From Owenia fusiformis (lineage: Eukaryota > Annelida > Polychaeta > Sabellida > Oweniidae), in assembly GCA_903813345.2 (NCBI GenBank), contig CAIIXF020000001.1, positions 7,011,098-7,075,097 on the forward strand: a stretch of DNA of 64,000 nucleotides. Reading direction: 5' to 3'. Both the position numbers and the translations under genes were made by a program. The notes under the pieces are model-generated. The model did not search any database, was not told where the DNA came from, and saw nothing but the letters and a program-made list of their open reading frames with translations. Positions 19,201 through 30,761 of the stretch are shown one piece after another; the first letter of the stretch is position 1, and each line of letters opens with the position of its first letter.

Positions 19201-22200
19201 TTCCTTGGCCAATACTCTGCGATTTTACTCTCACTTTAATAATCATCAAAATATGTAAGATAACATTCTCACATGTTTTAAAAACAGACATAATGTTGCC
19301 TTACAGGTGATACTATTGAATGGGCATTTAATTTGAATTATTGATCTTAACCAACAGCTTCATCCAACAATTCATCATAAATTACCATTTGAAGTACTTC
19401 ACACAAGTACAAGCTTTACATGTAAGCATATGTTTTGGTAATAAACAAGTATTGATTCGCAGCATGTATGAAAATACCATTTTTAGAAATTATAGAAGAA
19501 GGTTTTTAGCAATAATTATAGATTTTTACATGACTAAGGGTTTAACACAGTGAAACCTGTAAAGGTGAACACTTCTACAAATGGGACACTTCAATAAGGA
19601 AAACTTTAAAGGTGCCAAAGGTGTTTCGCTTATACAGGTTTTACTTCTTGTATTCACTTTTATCATTGACTTGTAAAGGAAAAACTGTAAAAAATTTCCT
19701 AATCATCATTTTCCCAATCGAATTTTTCCCAATCACCATTTCAGTTTATAATGTGTTTATGGACTGGGATTTTGAACCAAATGATATATAGATATGTTAG
19801 TTAGAGTATTCATGTAAAATTACATCAATATTTTGATCTGGTCCCTTTGTTAGAAAGAAATCAATATCTCACTACATGTTGATTCAGGAGTAAAAACATT
19901 AAATAACCTGTTACATTGAAAGAAATACATTACTTCATGGCTGTGTAAATATAGAATAACAGCATAGAATAAGATTTCTGAGAAACACTTTTCTAAAATA
20001 AACATTAATATTAAACTATCAAAAAATTAAAATGTTCAAAATCCTGTGATGCCATTGCTGTACAATGCAAGAAAGGAGATGTAGTTTGTCACCCTTGTCT
20101 TTCCAATCAAGATCTATCAATTATTTCGCATTTGAAAGAGCCTATGGATTGGCATTCAGAGTTTTAGTGGATTTTGAGTGGACCAACATGAAAAAAAGTT
20201 CAGCAGTCCAATGCGGACATTCCTGAAGTCAACCATGTGCATCCTGAAGTTAATGTACATAATCTCATGCATTATGTTTTGTATCATGAGACCTTGTGTG
20301 ATGCCGTTAAGTTCTGCTATTCTGTGTGACATTCCAAAAAGTCTCAGAATAATTAAAACTTTGAACAGCGAAAATAAATTCTTTTGTACATTTGCATTTG
20401 TGATGCATCTTATTTGTCTTGAATACTCAAATATAATTGGTTACTATTTCTGAATTTTTCTTTTTGAGCCAATCAGAACACTTATAACAAAACATGACAA
20501 AGCTTTTAAGAAGAGAGTAGTATCTAACATTGGACTATCTTAATAATTTCATTTCTTTCTTTCTGGTTTGATAGGTCAAAAAAACAATTTAGAGGCAATT
20601 CAAATTACAGGAAACCAAAAGCTAGCTATCATTTAATTCAAAGTCTTCAAAAAGTCAATGTCAGAGTCTAGAAAAAGCAACTTAAAGTAAGCTATATTAA
20701 TGGGACCATCTTTATGTTCTTTATGATTAGATTTTGATGAGTAACATGCAACGTGAAAACGTCTTGCCACCTGACAAAACCCCCTTTCTATAGGACCCTG
20801 AAAGGGCTGGCATGATTTTGAAAAGCATACCATTTGTATCTTTCTTGATATTAGAGTATGACATTCTGGAATATAACAGAAATCAAATCTGTTGAACTTA
20901 CACCCATATTCCAAAATAAATGTCAAAAAACAAAAACATTATCATCCGATGCACCTACTAGAAAACTATGGACGGCAACTAAAACATCAATGTATAATAA
21001 ATTCAAACCTGTGTATTCTTGTGTTGCATCTAAGGGGTCCATCCAGACTGTGACATCATCTAGGGCTACTTGGCTATCAGAATTTGTCCTATCCAGTACC
21101 TCAGCAAGACGTTTACTGACTGTTGGAATTGATTTAAAGTCAGCTGGTTCATGTTCATGCTCTTCAGAGACAACCTGTATGAATGCAATTCATAATGTAA
21201 ACTTATAAAAACTTATATAAAAACACCACAGTAATAGCCTTTGATGGGACGATATGCAGGAAATAGGTCGGGAAATCTATCATGCCAGGGGCATGCCAGG
21301 TTCATTTTTTTGGTTTGCTCTTTCATGAATGTGCAAAAGTGAATAAACTTAACTCTATTCCTTAACGAAGAGCTAGTAGTTTGAAACGCTCGCAGAATTT
21401 ACTGACTCAAGAAGCAAAATGAACATATGACCTCTGCAATTTGAGATAACTGGAACTTTTGTGACTTTGACAGAACATAGGGAATGAATGTTAGCATCTA
21501 TTGAAGTAAACAAGATAATCCAGTGAAAACTGATCTACTTTTTATGAAAGAAAAAGGCCATGAACAAAGCAACATGTTAATTTATATGACATCATAGATT
21601 AATATAGAATCAATATTGATGTACATGTATGTGATGTTAAGATTATCTGTTTGTTTAGTTGTCGCTGGGGAAACATGTGACTGATGTCATAATTGATGTG
21701 ATATTTCATATCTTCGAATCACAACCTCATCATATGACGACTTGATAGTTGCCTTACCAACTCGCCATATAAGCTAATAAAGACGGGCTTACTGAACTGG
21801 AAGTCCCATGAAGGGTTCAAGCCTGATCCATAGAAAGGATGCTCCACCCAATCCGTGTAGGCCTTCGTAAAAATGGGTGTATGCACTGATACACAGACAT
21901 ACAAGTATACACTGCAGCCTTTTATACAAGCTGTGGACCACTCAGTCAAACACCCAGAATGAGATAACGCACCAAAAAATTTGTCTGAACTGGGAATCAA
22001 ACCCGGGCCAAGCGATAGTGGTAACCTAGCCTCTCCCAATGAGCCATAGCGAGTGGACCGAAAGTATAGACTTTTGAAAAATAAGTGGCTTAATGAGACG
22101 TCTAAATTAGTGAATAACATAAGGTAAATGTAAGTCTATATATCTATCTATGTCTAGGCCTATAGCTATTCCCGTACATGTAATGTAGCTATTATTCTAT

Positions 22201-22591
22201 TGAATAAATTTTGAATTTATCAAGTTTTAATCTACATGACACAATTTTTAGCTCTATTGATACTTACATTTATGCCTGGAAAGGATTTGAAGTATCCATA
22301 GTATATAGCTCGATGTGATTCCATATCACCACTTGTGACATACTCATTTTTACCCTGTTGAGTTTTTCCCTTGACTTTTTCTGCCAAGTTGTCATCATTT
22401 CTGATTTCCCTCACTCTTTCACCGCCTCTTTTTGCAAGTTCAATGCTGACTGACAATAGTTCTCTCATGCTAATAGTTTCCCGCCTTTTAAATATATCTA
22501 TTCCACCTAATAAGTAGAAGACAACACTGCCAAACAAGACTAGAATCAGGACAATCCCGATAGGGTTTACCTTGACACTTACTGCAGCCAT
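15925..22591 (-). CDS. BPNT2: BPNT2 (IMPAD1), Golgi-resident 3'-phosphoadenosine 5'-phosphatase
   Basis: The enzyme hydrolyses adenosine 3',5'-bisphosphate, the by-product of sulfotransferases, to AMP in the Golgi lumen, and so supports glycosaminoglycan sulfation. Five minus-strand exons join in frame: 22591-22268, 21174-21009, 18678-18571, 16890-16711, 16217-15925, giving 356 residues (human is 359). Residues 10-28 are a single membrane anchor near the N-terminus, as expected for a type II Golgi protein. Family motifs are KGKT, TSGD (86-89), EE (112-113), [12 protein letters not shown] with metal-binding Asp 154 and 157, the PAGGAG turn, and KKWDICAGN (281-289) with Asp 284. The start chosen is the Met of [12 protein letters not shown] because it gives the human length; in-frame Met codons 15 and 57 bases upstream are alternatives. 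An intron holds a mariner relic. Upstream is UBE2W in divergent orientation. Confidence 0.96.
16585..16649. mobile_element. 65-bp mini-MITE
   Basis: The ends cagggtgagccaaaaaa and ttttttgactcaccctg are an inverted pair. The terminus resembles that of the 1.29-kb element at 44053-45338. It lies in a BPNT2 intron. Confidence 0.55.
16711..16890 (-). CDS. BPNT2: BPNT2 exon 4
   Basis: Acceptor ttgcag, donor gtaaga. It encodes [32 protein letters not shown] and VVPAGGAG, matching human [20 protein letters not shown] and IIPAGGAGYK. Confidence 0.93.
17172..18239 (+). mobile_element. Mariner-family transposon relic in a BPNT2 intron
   Basis: The 1,068-bp unit is flanked by TA on both sides (17170-17171, 18240-18241). 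Long inverted ends of about 200 bp begin ccaggtcgttcaataag. The interior plus strand keeps transposase traces: [18 protein letters not shown] at about 17600-17655 (second catalytic Asp block of mariner DDE enzymes) and [14 protein letters not shown] at about 17715-17760 (third Asp block), separated by frameshifts and stops. It is inactive. The inverted ends are much longer than those of standard mariners. Confidence 0.85.
18571..18678 (-). CDS. BPNT2: BPNT2 exon 3
   Basis: Acceptor attttag (not the nearer ttacag, which would delete the residues EKLT), donor gtaggt. It encodes [18 protein letters not shown] and [10 protein letters not shown], matching human EDLRKYVTTMVCVAVNGK and PMLGVIHKPF. 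Confidence 0.92.
19549..19645. mobile_element. 97-bp pogo/Tigger-like mini-MITE
   Basis: Ends agtgaaacctgta and tacaggttttact are inverted with one mismatch. The interior has gaacac, gggacactt and ggtgtttcgctt. Related ends occur near 35410-35572 and 59478-59542. Confidence 0.6.
21009..21174 (-). CDS. BPNT2: BPNT2 exon 2
   Basis: Acceptor atacag, donor gtttga. Residues 109-163 begin VVSEEHEHE and end [15 protein letters not shown], the metal-binding motif shared with inositol monophosphatases. Phase 0 in, phase 1 out. Confidence 0.93.
21885..22058 (-). mobile_element. tRNA-derived SINE, copy 2
   Basis: The minus strand reads tggctcattgggagaggc (A-box-like) and gggtttgattccc (B-box-like), then aaattttttggtgcg and attctgggtgtttgac. 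It shares head and body with 12075-12243. An open frame across it is fortuitous. Confidence 0.78.
22268..22591 (-). CDS. BPNT2: BPNT2 exon 1
   Basis: Encodes residues 1-108: the membrane anchor [38 protein letters not shown], and [14 protein letters not shown]. Donor gtaagt. The open frame continues 57 bases upstream to another Met (22648). Confidence 0.93.
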
Positions 22592-22808
22592 TCTGAATCT
22601 CATCCTACGTTGGAGATCCACGCTATCGTAAATTCTCCTCAACATCATTCCTCATTGAACTTGCAAGAAGTTGGATTATGTAGGCTTTATATAATTCTTG
22701 AAGTATTTTTCTGCTATTGTTAAAGCAGATTAAAGATCTATTGTTACCTAATACGGTTTGTGGCATTTCAATATTTTATACGAAACTTCGGTCAATGTAA
22801 TCAGTACA
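22592..22808. promoter_or_regulatory. Shared divergent promoter region of BPNT2 and UBE2W (inferred)
   Basis: Only 217 bp separate the chosen BPNT2 start codon and the proposed UBE2W start codon, which point away from each other. The stretch is AT-rich with no obvious CpG cluster. A tttatataa string lies near 22688. Promoter function is inference from gene layout. Confidence 0.45.
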
Positions 22809-22814
22809 ATGGAG
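22809..22814 (+). CDS. UBE2W: UBE2W exon 1 (tentative six-base coding part)
   Basis: ATGGAG followed by gtatgg gives ME before RRLQKEL, in phase 0 as the next exon needs, and the right total length. The donor is weak. An alternative is ATGTCT followed by gtataa near 23914. Confidence 0.45.
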
Positions 22815-25800
22815 GTATGGAAAAATATTTTTTCTCTCTTTTCCCCACTCAAGGCTTCAATGCGAAGATGTATTGCATAACGATGCTTCTATGACATTTC
22901 ATCTATTTTATCTTATCAATTTACTTCGCAACACCATTGAAAACAATTACTGATGCAGATTATTTTTGATGTTTTTTTCCTGTCAAATTTTCCTTCTTCT
23001 TGTTCTTCCATGGGGTTTCAACTAGATCTAGAATCTAGTTGAAAGCCCATGGTTCTTCCAACCTGTATCTATTGCAAGACTTATGCCTTGTACAACCGTC
23101 ACCATGTTATAAAGTGTTTTTAAGTTCCGCAAGGATTCTGCCATGACCGCGGTAGTGTAATCCTGAAAGCCGAGTAGTCTATAACCGTGACAATGCAATA
23201 TTATATTGCAATGCAAGGCCTGTCATGACCGACCGTGGTTAGTAAGCCTTATAGTGTAGTATAGTAGTAGTAGTCTAGATTTACATATTTAAGGTAGTTA
23301 AACGATGAAATATTTCATTACGGTATTCTCATGCTACTAAAGGTCAGTTAATATACCGATTGTCACGGTCACATCGTGCTTTAACATTACCACAGTCATG
23401 ACAGGCCTTGCAACCATTGTCACGGTCATATCAGGCCTTAACATTAGGCTTTAACATTATCAGACTTTAACATTACCACAGTCATGACAGCCCTTGCAAC
23501 CACTGTCGTGGTCAAATCAGGTTTTAACATTAGGCTTTAACATTATCAGGCTTTAATATTAACTGGGTCTTGACAGGCCTTGCAACCATTGTCACAGTCA
23601 TATCAGACTTTAATATTACCACGGTCATGACAGGCCTTGCAATATAATACAACATTGTCACGGTTATACCAGGCTTTCACGATGACACTACCACTGTCAT
23701 GGCAGGATCCTTGCGCAACTTAAAAACACTTAATAACATGGTCACGGTGTGCCAGGCATAAGTTTTGCAACAGATAGGGTCTCCTTCTTCCTCAGAGTGG
23801 TAACCGGTCATCTCAACCCCAAGTCAAGTCAACCCCAATAAAACTCAACCCCAAGTCAAGTCAACCCTGTAAAACTCAAACCCAGTAAAATTCAACCCTA
23901 TTCATTTTTGCGATGTCTGTATAATTTAATTTTACAATGAGTAATTTACATCTATGCCCAGAAAGTACTCATGGTGAAAGATATGACTGTCTAAAATCAC
24001 TTGCCATACTGCACATGGACCTTTATTGTCAATAATCTTGTTAATTTGTAGTTGTTTTTTATCATGAAAAATCATTCCAAACTTTGATATTCTTTAGAGA
24101 CGACTGCAGAAAGAATTAGCAGCACTACAAAAAGATCCACCAGTAGGAGTTCACATTGACGCAGATGATATAGGCAAAAATCTTACAGAGTGAGACTTAT
24201 TTTATTACCTACATGTATTTGTGATAATTTTCCATTTTTCTTTACCTTATCAATTTAGGTATCAATTGTTCCATGTTTGCTTATTTTGCAACGAAATAAC
24301 AGTTGTTTGATAATTTTCTACATTGTCTAGTAAATATTGTTTTCTTTAGATGGAATGTGAATCTAGATGGAGCTCCAGGATCTCTTTATGAGGGAGAAAA
24401 ATATGTATTACTCTTCAAGTTTGGCAATAAATATCCATTTGATTCTCCTCAGGTAAGTTATCATATTGTTTTGTTTCAACAATCCACCATGTTGTTGTGT
24501 TTTAATAATCTACCATGTTGTGTTTCAGCAATCCACCATGTGGTTGTGTTTCAACAATCCACCATGTGATTGTGTTTTAATAGTCTACCATGTAGTTGTA
24601 TTTTAATAATCCACCATGTGGTTGTGTTTCAGTAATTCACCATGTGGTTGTATTTTAATAATTCACCATATGGTTGTGCTTCAATAATCCACAATGTGAT
24701 TGTGTTTTAATAGTCTACCATGTGGTTGTATTTTAACAATCCACCATGTGGTTGTGCTCCAATAATTCAGCATGTGGTTGTATTTTAATAATTCACCATA
24801 TGGTTGTGCTTCAATAATTTACCACGTGGTTGTGCTTCAATAATTCACCCTATGGTTGTGCTTCAATAATTCACCATGTGGTTATGTTTCATTAATCCAC
24901 CATGTGGTTGTGTTTCAATAAGTCACCATGTGGTTGTATTTTAATAATCCACCATATGGTTGTGTTTCAATAGTGTACCATGTGATTGTGCTAATGTGCT
25001 TCAATTATCCACCATATGGTTGTGTTTTAATAACGTTACCATATGGTTGTGCCTCAATAATCCTGAACACTATGGATTGCTACTGTTCTTATTAATTGAT
25101 GCGTGTGACAACTTTTCATTTTGAATAAAAAAAATTAACATTTTTGGTATCCCTGGGAAAGACAACAATAAGACAAAGCACTTTAAACTTTACACGGGGC
25201 CTTTAACATATTCAACACTCTAGGGAGAGTGGTACTAATGTAAGATCACCTGTAAACTCATGTCACAATAGTGGGTCCCATGATACTCCATACTGACTTT
25301 TATTAAATAATTTCAGGTGATGTTTACAGGCTCAAGTATTCCAGTGCACCCCCATGTATACAGTAATGGCCACATATGCCTTTCAATCCTCACTGAAGAT
25401 TGGTCACCAGCTCTTTCTGTACAAGCAGTATGTCTTAGTATTGTCAGTATGCTGAGTAGCTGTAAAGAGAAGGTATGCATACATTCTTAAAATATGACTC
25501 AATCTCTTATTCTGCTCCTGAAGTACTCCAGATTTTTGAAAAGCATAGTCATGTGATTTATAACTACATGTAGTACCATCATCATCATCACATTTTCTCT
25601 AAATATCAATCCTTGAACAAATTGCTCACTTAGTCGATAAATAGCACAAGTAAGAGTAAGAGGCTGGTATACTTTTGGTGGAGTATTTTAAGGTTGAGTC
25701 ACCTTAGGGATGTTACAACTTAAGGTAACTCTCTTTTCAGTTACACAAAGTGATAACCTCTATGCCATTTTTTCTAAGGGCTGCACACGAGACGAAGCAC

Positions 25801-26974
25801 AGATATTTTATCTAAAAAGATCTTGGATTTTTAGATTAAGTATACAGTAGATTACATTTTAGTTTAATTCACTACTGAAACTACAGTTCAATTTATTCAG
25901 TTGAAATACAGTTGACAACGGTTTGCATTTAGATGTTGATCCTCATCACTGCAGTTTTAGATTCTACCCTTATCATTTATAGTCCTAATTTATGCTTTCA
26001 GAAACGTCCTCCAGATAACATGTTTTACGTGAAAACTTGCAGTAAAAATCCAAAGAAAACCAAATGGTGGTATCATGGTAGGATTTATCTCATTTTGTAT
26101 TGCTATAAATTATGCACTCTCTCAGTTGTAACTGTTATATATGATATGTATTTAAACTTGTCCTCCTTCAAATCAATAACAATTTCAACCAAGATTGTTT
26201 GAAATGATCTGTCTAATATCAGATATTGATATATGATTTGTCAGATTCATCAATAATTAGTCTTGATCAAATGTTGTCATTCTCTCTATTGAGGTCTCAT
26301 ATACATTGATAGCAACACTATAGTTTTGGTCTGGCCAGTATTCTATTCTTTCATTTGGAGAAACTGATATTCTACTCTATTTCTTTATTGATGAAATATT
26401 TGATTTGATCAATGCATCAACTCCATTAGAATGTAATTAGAAGATCTTTTTGACACACAGATTGTGACTCAACCTTACAATTGTGATCCTGAAAGGAATT
26501 ATTCCAAGACGTTTTCCAATTTACTGTTGTAACCATGGCAATCACAATGAGGAATGAATATGAAATTCCCAAATGTCATGGCTAATATCTTTCAATACGT
26601 ACATTTATCGTATGATCTGTAAAATGAAGCCTTCTGATTGGTCAGTTCTTGTGCTGTACCAATCTGTATTGCTGCTGAGATTGTCCCCATTGATCATCTC
26701 CGTAGCATTACAGAAAATATTGGTACGGAGGGAACATTCTCAGTAGCAATACAGAGGATCACACAATAAAAACGTTACAGAATGATTTGAAGTGCAATAC
26801 AGGATAGATTCTGCTCTCGATATTCTGTATTGGCACTCAACTTCGTCTCATTTCAATACGGAATTTAACGAGCAAAATATATCCTGTATTGCACTTCAAA
26901 TCATTCAATAACTTATAGTATATTGTCTTGATTAATAATTTGATTATTTCAAATTTATAGATGATGCAGTATGA
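22809..26974 (+). CDS. UBE2W: UBE2W, N-terminal ubiquitin-conjugating enzyme E2 W
   Basis: UBE2W accepts ubiquitin from E1 on its catalytic Cys and transfers it to the alpha-amino group of disordered substrate N-termini, usually with RING E3 ligases. Exons 22809-22814, 24098-24189, 24350-24452, 25317-25472, 26002-26077 and 26961-26974 join in frame to 148 residues (human 151). Seen: [18 protein letters not shown] helix, [29 protein letters not shown], and [15 protein letters not shown] with Cys 88, which falls exactly on human Cys 91 given the three-residue shorter N-terminus. The C-terminal [15 protein letters not shown] is typical of UBE2W and unlike other E2s. Exon 1 (ATG GAG only) is tentative; the other five are secure. 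Introns hold a large foldback and a minisatellite. Confidence 0.95.
23062..23780. mobile_element. Large foldback element in the proposed UBE2W intron 1
   Basis: Arms of about 190 bases (23062-23250 and about 23590-23780) are inverted copies, sharing gtatctattgcaagac / ttttgcaacagata, aaagtgtttttaagtt / aacttaaaaacactt and caaggcctgtcatgaccg. The centre has direct repeats of tcatgacaggccttgcaacc and caggctttaacatta. Confidence 0.78.
23949..24026 (+). repeat. Dispersed repeat R1, copy 1
   Basis: It shares cagaaagtactcatggtgaa, gatatgactgtct and aatcacttgccatactgcac with 53328-53402 and, inverted, with 49230-49302. Confidence 0.7.
24098..24189 (+). CDS. UBE2W: UBE2W exon 2
   Basis: Acceptor tctttag, donor gtgaga. 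It encodes [20 protein letters not shown] and [10 protein letters not shown], matching human KRLQKELLALQNDPPPGM. Phase 0 in, phase 2 out. Confidence 0.94.
24350..24452 (+). CDS. UBE2W: UBE2W exon 3
   Basis: Acceptor ctttag, donor gtaagt. It encodes [20 protein letters not shown] and [14 protein letters not shown]. Phase 2 in, phase 0 out. Confidence 0.95.
24460..25070 (+). repeat. About 30-bp minisatellite in a UBE2W intron
   Basis: Roughly 20 imperfect copies of a unit with ccaccatgtggttgtgttt and caataat, beginning just after the exon 3 donor. The first copies stay open in the exon frame by chance. Confidence 0.88.
25317..25472 (+). CDS. UBE2W: UBE2W exon 4, catalytic
   Basis: Acceptor tttcag, donor gtatgc. 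It encodes [25 protein letters not shown] with the catalytic Cys, and [19 protein letters not shown]. Phase 0 at both ends. Confidence 0.97.
26002..26077 (+). CDS. UBE2W: UBE2W exon 5
   Basis: Acceptor tttcag, donor gtagga. It encodes [20 protein letters not shown] and KWWYH. Phase 0 in, phase 1 out. Confidence 0.95.
26600..26930 (-). mobile_element. Foldback MITE, copy 2
   Basis: Inverted copy of 14093-14440, sharing gccttctgattggtcagttc, ttgtgctgtacca, cagtagcaatacagaggatc and gatttgaagtgcaatacagg with its inverted partner. It lies in the last UBE2W intron. Confidence 0.78.
26961..26974 (+). CDS. UBE2W: UBE2W exon 6, last
   Basis: Acceptor ttatag. It completes DDAV and TGA; human ends DDTC. 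Fourteen coding bases only, but phase and residues fit. Confidence 0.85.
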
Positions 26975-27479
26975 TGCTTGTTGTATCTGAAGAGGAACAG
27001 TGTACATACCATATTGAAACCCACCATCCTACAAAAACAAGTTGGCTAAGGTGAGCTGTAGCTAAGGAAACAATGCAATACAATATGCTATACTAACATT
27101 ATGTACTGTATAAACAGTACTTGTATAATACAGATTGCATGGTTGGGGCGACATCAAGTTTCAATATAATTTATGATGACTTTTGAATTAAGATTTAACA
27201 ATGCTCTGCTTAAGTTATCCCATCATGGGATTTGCTGTTTCTTGTTATGTTAATTCACTGTGTATATTTAAGGTAGACAGTTAATTAAGATTTAAGATGT
27301 TGATGTATTTATTGCTGTTGAGGATTGATGTGGTCCCTCCTGTACTGTATGGACATGTTATGAGGAGACAATGAGGTGATTTAGGAGGAGAATATACATG
27401 TATATACATGTAAAGTGCTTCATATTATAATTCAGCTTGATTATGTGATATTGCACTCAAGGTTACATTGAAGATAATT

Positions 27480-27920
27480 TCACTGTATGCATTAAAGATG
27501 CATTGAGAATAATTTCAGAATTTCAGGAGGGAAATACATGTAAAGTGAGATGCTTAATGTTATAATTCAGCTTGATTACATGTATCGTATTTAAAATCGC
27601 AATAAAGATACAGTGAGGATATTTTCAGGAGGGAAAATACATGTAAAATGAGATGCTTAATGTTATAATTCAGCTTGATTACATGTATTGTATTTAAAAT
27701 CGCAATAAAGATACAGTGAGGATATTTTCAGGAGGGAAAATACATGTAAAGTGAGATGCTTAATGTTATAATTTAGCTTGATTACATGTATTGTATTGCA
27801 ATAAGGATACATTGAAGATAACTTCACTGTTTGCATTAAGGATGCATTGAGGATAATTTCAGGAAAGAAAATACATGTAAAGTGAGATGCTTAACGTTAA
27901 AATGCTATAATTCAGCTTGA
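27480..27920 (+). repeat. 103-bp tandem repeat
   Basis: Three to four copies of a unit with gggaaaatacatgtaaa, gagatgcttaatgttataat, tcagcttgattacatgtat and gcaataaagatacagtgagg. Two adjacent copies are 103 bases apart. Confidence 0.82.
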
Positions 27921-30562
27921 TTACATAATGTTATTTTAAATATTACAGTTACTATACTGTACAATTGACATCATTTTTTCACAAGTCTTGACAGAGAGAT
28001 AAACTGTATATATCACATATCTTTTGACTTAGAATGCTCGTACATGCATACCGTGAATAATGTCAGATAGATTTATAGATCACTATGAATGCTAATGAAG
28101 ATTAAATAATGTAAATCACAATTTCATAAATATCAAACCAGATCAAATTGAGATAATGGTTAACATGTGGCTCTGCTCTGGGGTTTGATCATAAAATCTA
28201 TATGGATCAATAAATGTAATTCTTAATATTTCGACTAATTTCTCCTACTTTTATTAATAATTTTTATTTAGAGAATTCAGATTGTTAAAACAAAGTGAAT
28301 GACTTTTTGCCCAGTTCCACTAAATATAATAAATTCCTCTCTTGGTTGACAGGTGTTTTGAGTTGACCCCCTATATTACATGTATAGGCTTTAAAACTAA
28401 TTGCAGTCATCAGTTTGTCGGTAAAATGAGTTCCATTTACACTAAAAGTCTAAAAATGAACCCTGGTTTATTTGATAAGAGTCATGTGGCCATATCTAAC
28501 CAATTGCACGAGAGAATGTAATGATACACTGGTGGCTTGTTTCTGGTCATGTAAATGTGCTTCCATGGTATTTGGCTTGAGACATGGTCAATAATTTTTT
28601 AATTTGGCTGCTCACTATTCAAAATGGCTGCTGTTAATTGGTATTCATTTTTAGCTGTTTTTTTTTGCATTGAGAGGACCCATGGTCTGAAAAATGGCCC
28701 AGTCTCTAGCTTTGACCCTAAAATGTTTCAGAAATTGTAATAGTCTGCAAAGTGTACCTTCAATGTGTCGCTTTGAAAGAAACCATTTCTGCAAATATTA
28801 CAAAGATTGCTAATCTAGTAAGTGGTATTTTTATGCATTTTATAGAATCAGAGATAGAGACTGATCTGAGTCACTAGAAATTTATGTAAGTAGAGTGTGA
28901 CTGTTTGCGCATTGTATTACAATGCTAGCCTACAGCCCTACATGTAAAGGGTCAAAATCAATTGGCGGTATTATTTATTCCACTCTGCCTAGCTTAAGAC
29001 GAGCACATAGTTTCTACTGTATAGGTGCAATCATTTAGAATAAATCCAGATAGTATAACATGGAAAATGAATTAGAAATTAGGAAATATAATTCAAGTAG
29101 ATGTAGTTTATTAAAACAATGTTCGCTATTATCAGTATTCATGCCAAGATGTCACATTTGTAGTAAATATTATAAAAATTGTTTGGCATAAATATTTATT
29201 ATTCTAATAAATAAATTATTATTATTAATTCATTTTTTAGTTTATTATTTATTAATTTTTTCAAACTTTTATTATTATTAATTATATTATAAAGTTGTTT
29301 TCTTTATATGAAAATCCAATGTAGGTGAGCAAACAAGAAGAAATGATGCAATTTTTAAATGCAAGAGTGGTAGCTTTTGAGATCTGGTCTGCTTAAGGAG
29401 GTTCACGAGTTATAAAGTTGTCTAATTAAAACCATTTCATTTTAGTGAATTACTAGTTTATTTGAAAACATAATTTTTGAAGAATTCCAAAAGCAATGAT
29501 TTCAAACTTATTTGTAAAATATTTTAGTATAATAAATGAAGGAGCCTATGAATTTATGCTTATTATTTTGATTGAAAATTGAAATGTACCTTAATATTGT
29601 AAACCATAATTTTGTTAACCTCGTTAGGTAATACAGTACCTATAAATATTTCCCCAGAACAACTGCATCTTTGGTGAGAGGGTTGATTAATTCAAATGTT
29701 GTGGGATTTCATTGATTGTACTGTGTATTTCCAAAATATCTTACAAATTATTGCTTGGATTTGCTCCATAGTTCAACCTGTATACACCTGGGATGGTATG
29801 AGTGGCATTTACTGAAAGTAAAATGTGTCAAAATGATACAGACTAGAAAATGGGTGTTTTTGTCAATTTATTTTTTACTGACTTTTGTTGTTGTTGTTAC
29901 ACCATTCTTTTTTACCTAATCAAAATCAATTTTACTGAAAAATAAATGAATTTAATAAACCTTTTTCAATTTTCTGTCTTGCTGTTAAAAGTAATTGACT
30001 TATGCCAAAATTGCCCCTATTCATATAAGCACGATTTAAGCAACTTTGTACACATCAGAATTCTGTATTGGTATTACATCTTTATTCCTGACACACCAAA
30101 GTGTTTTTTTGGAAACAAGATTCATGCAATTCAATGAGAAAGATGTCTCTACAATAGGTTGAAAAATGTGCAAAATTACAAGCTTGGGAATCTTTAAAGG
30201 CTGCACCCAGTTGGCTTATCAACTGTGACATGAAAGATATATGTGTTTGTATTGTGGTAATGCTCATATCATTGATGTCATAGGGAATTTTCTGGAGTGT
30301 TTCAATGCTTAAAGTTTGGTTTAGTTATAGATCAAACTGAAGTTGCAGAATCATACTAAGCATATATTTATAGTCAAATTATATGTTAATCATATTACTG
30401 TATGTTGACCTAGACTGGTTTGATTTTTTCAGACTGCTTTGATTTTTCATCATCCCCTTAAACATATTGTTATTTCCTCAGTCTGGTATGATGTGGTTTC
30501 AATTTCAATCTGGATCCAGAAGACCATGTATTTTGGAACTCTTATATCTCAATATACCTCTC

Positions 30563-30761
30563 CATGGGCGTAGCGCCTGGTACGCTGGGTACGCACGCAC
30601 AGGCGTACCAGATGGTTGCAAATGCACTCCAAATACAACCAAATTTCAAATTTCTCCTGGGGAAGAACCCCAGACCCCCCTAAATGCTCATTTTTTGATT
30701 CACTCAGCTCTTTTTCCCGTGGTGGCGGCATACTACTTAGAAAAATAGCGCTACGCCCATG
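30563..30761. mobile_element. 199-bp MITE with a 5-bp target duplication
   Basis: Perfect 14-bp inverted ends catgggcgtagcgc and gcgctacgcccatg, flanked on both sides by ctctc (30558-30562, 30762-30766). It is GC-richer than its surroundings. Confidence 0.82.

Noticed and set aside
21719-22120. 133-codon minus-strand open frame
   Set aside because: It lies across the tRNA-derived SINE and its flank and has no domain similarity.
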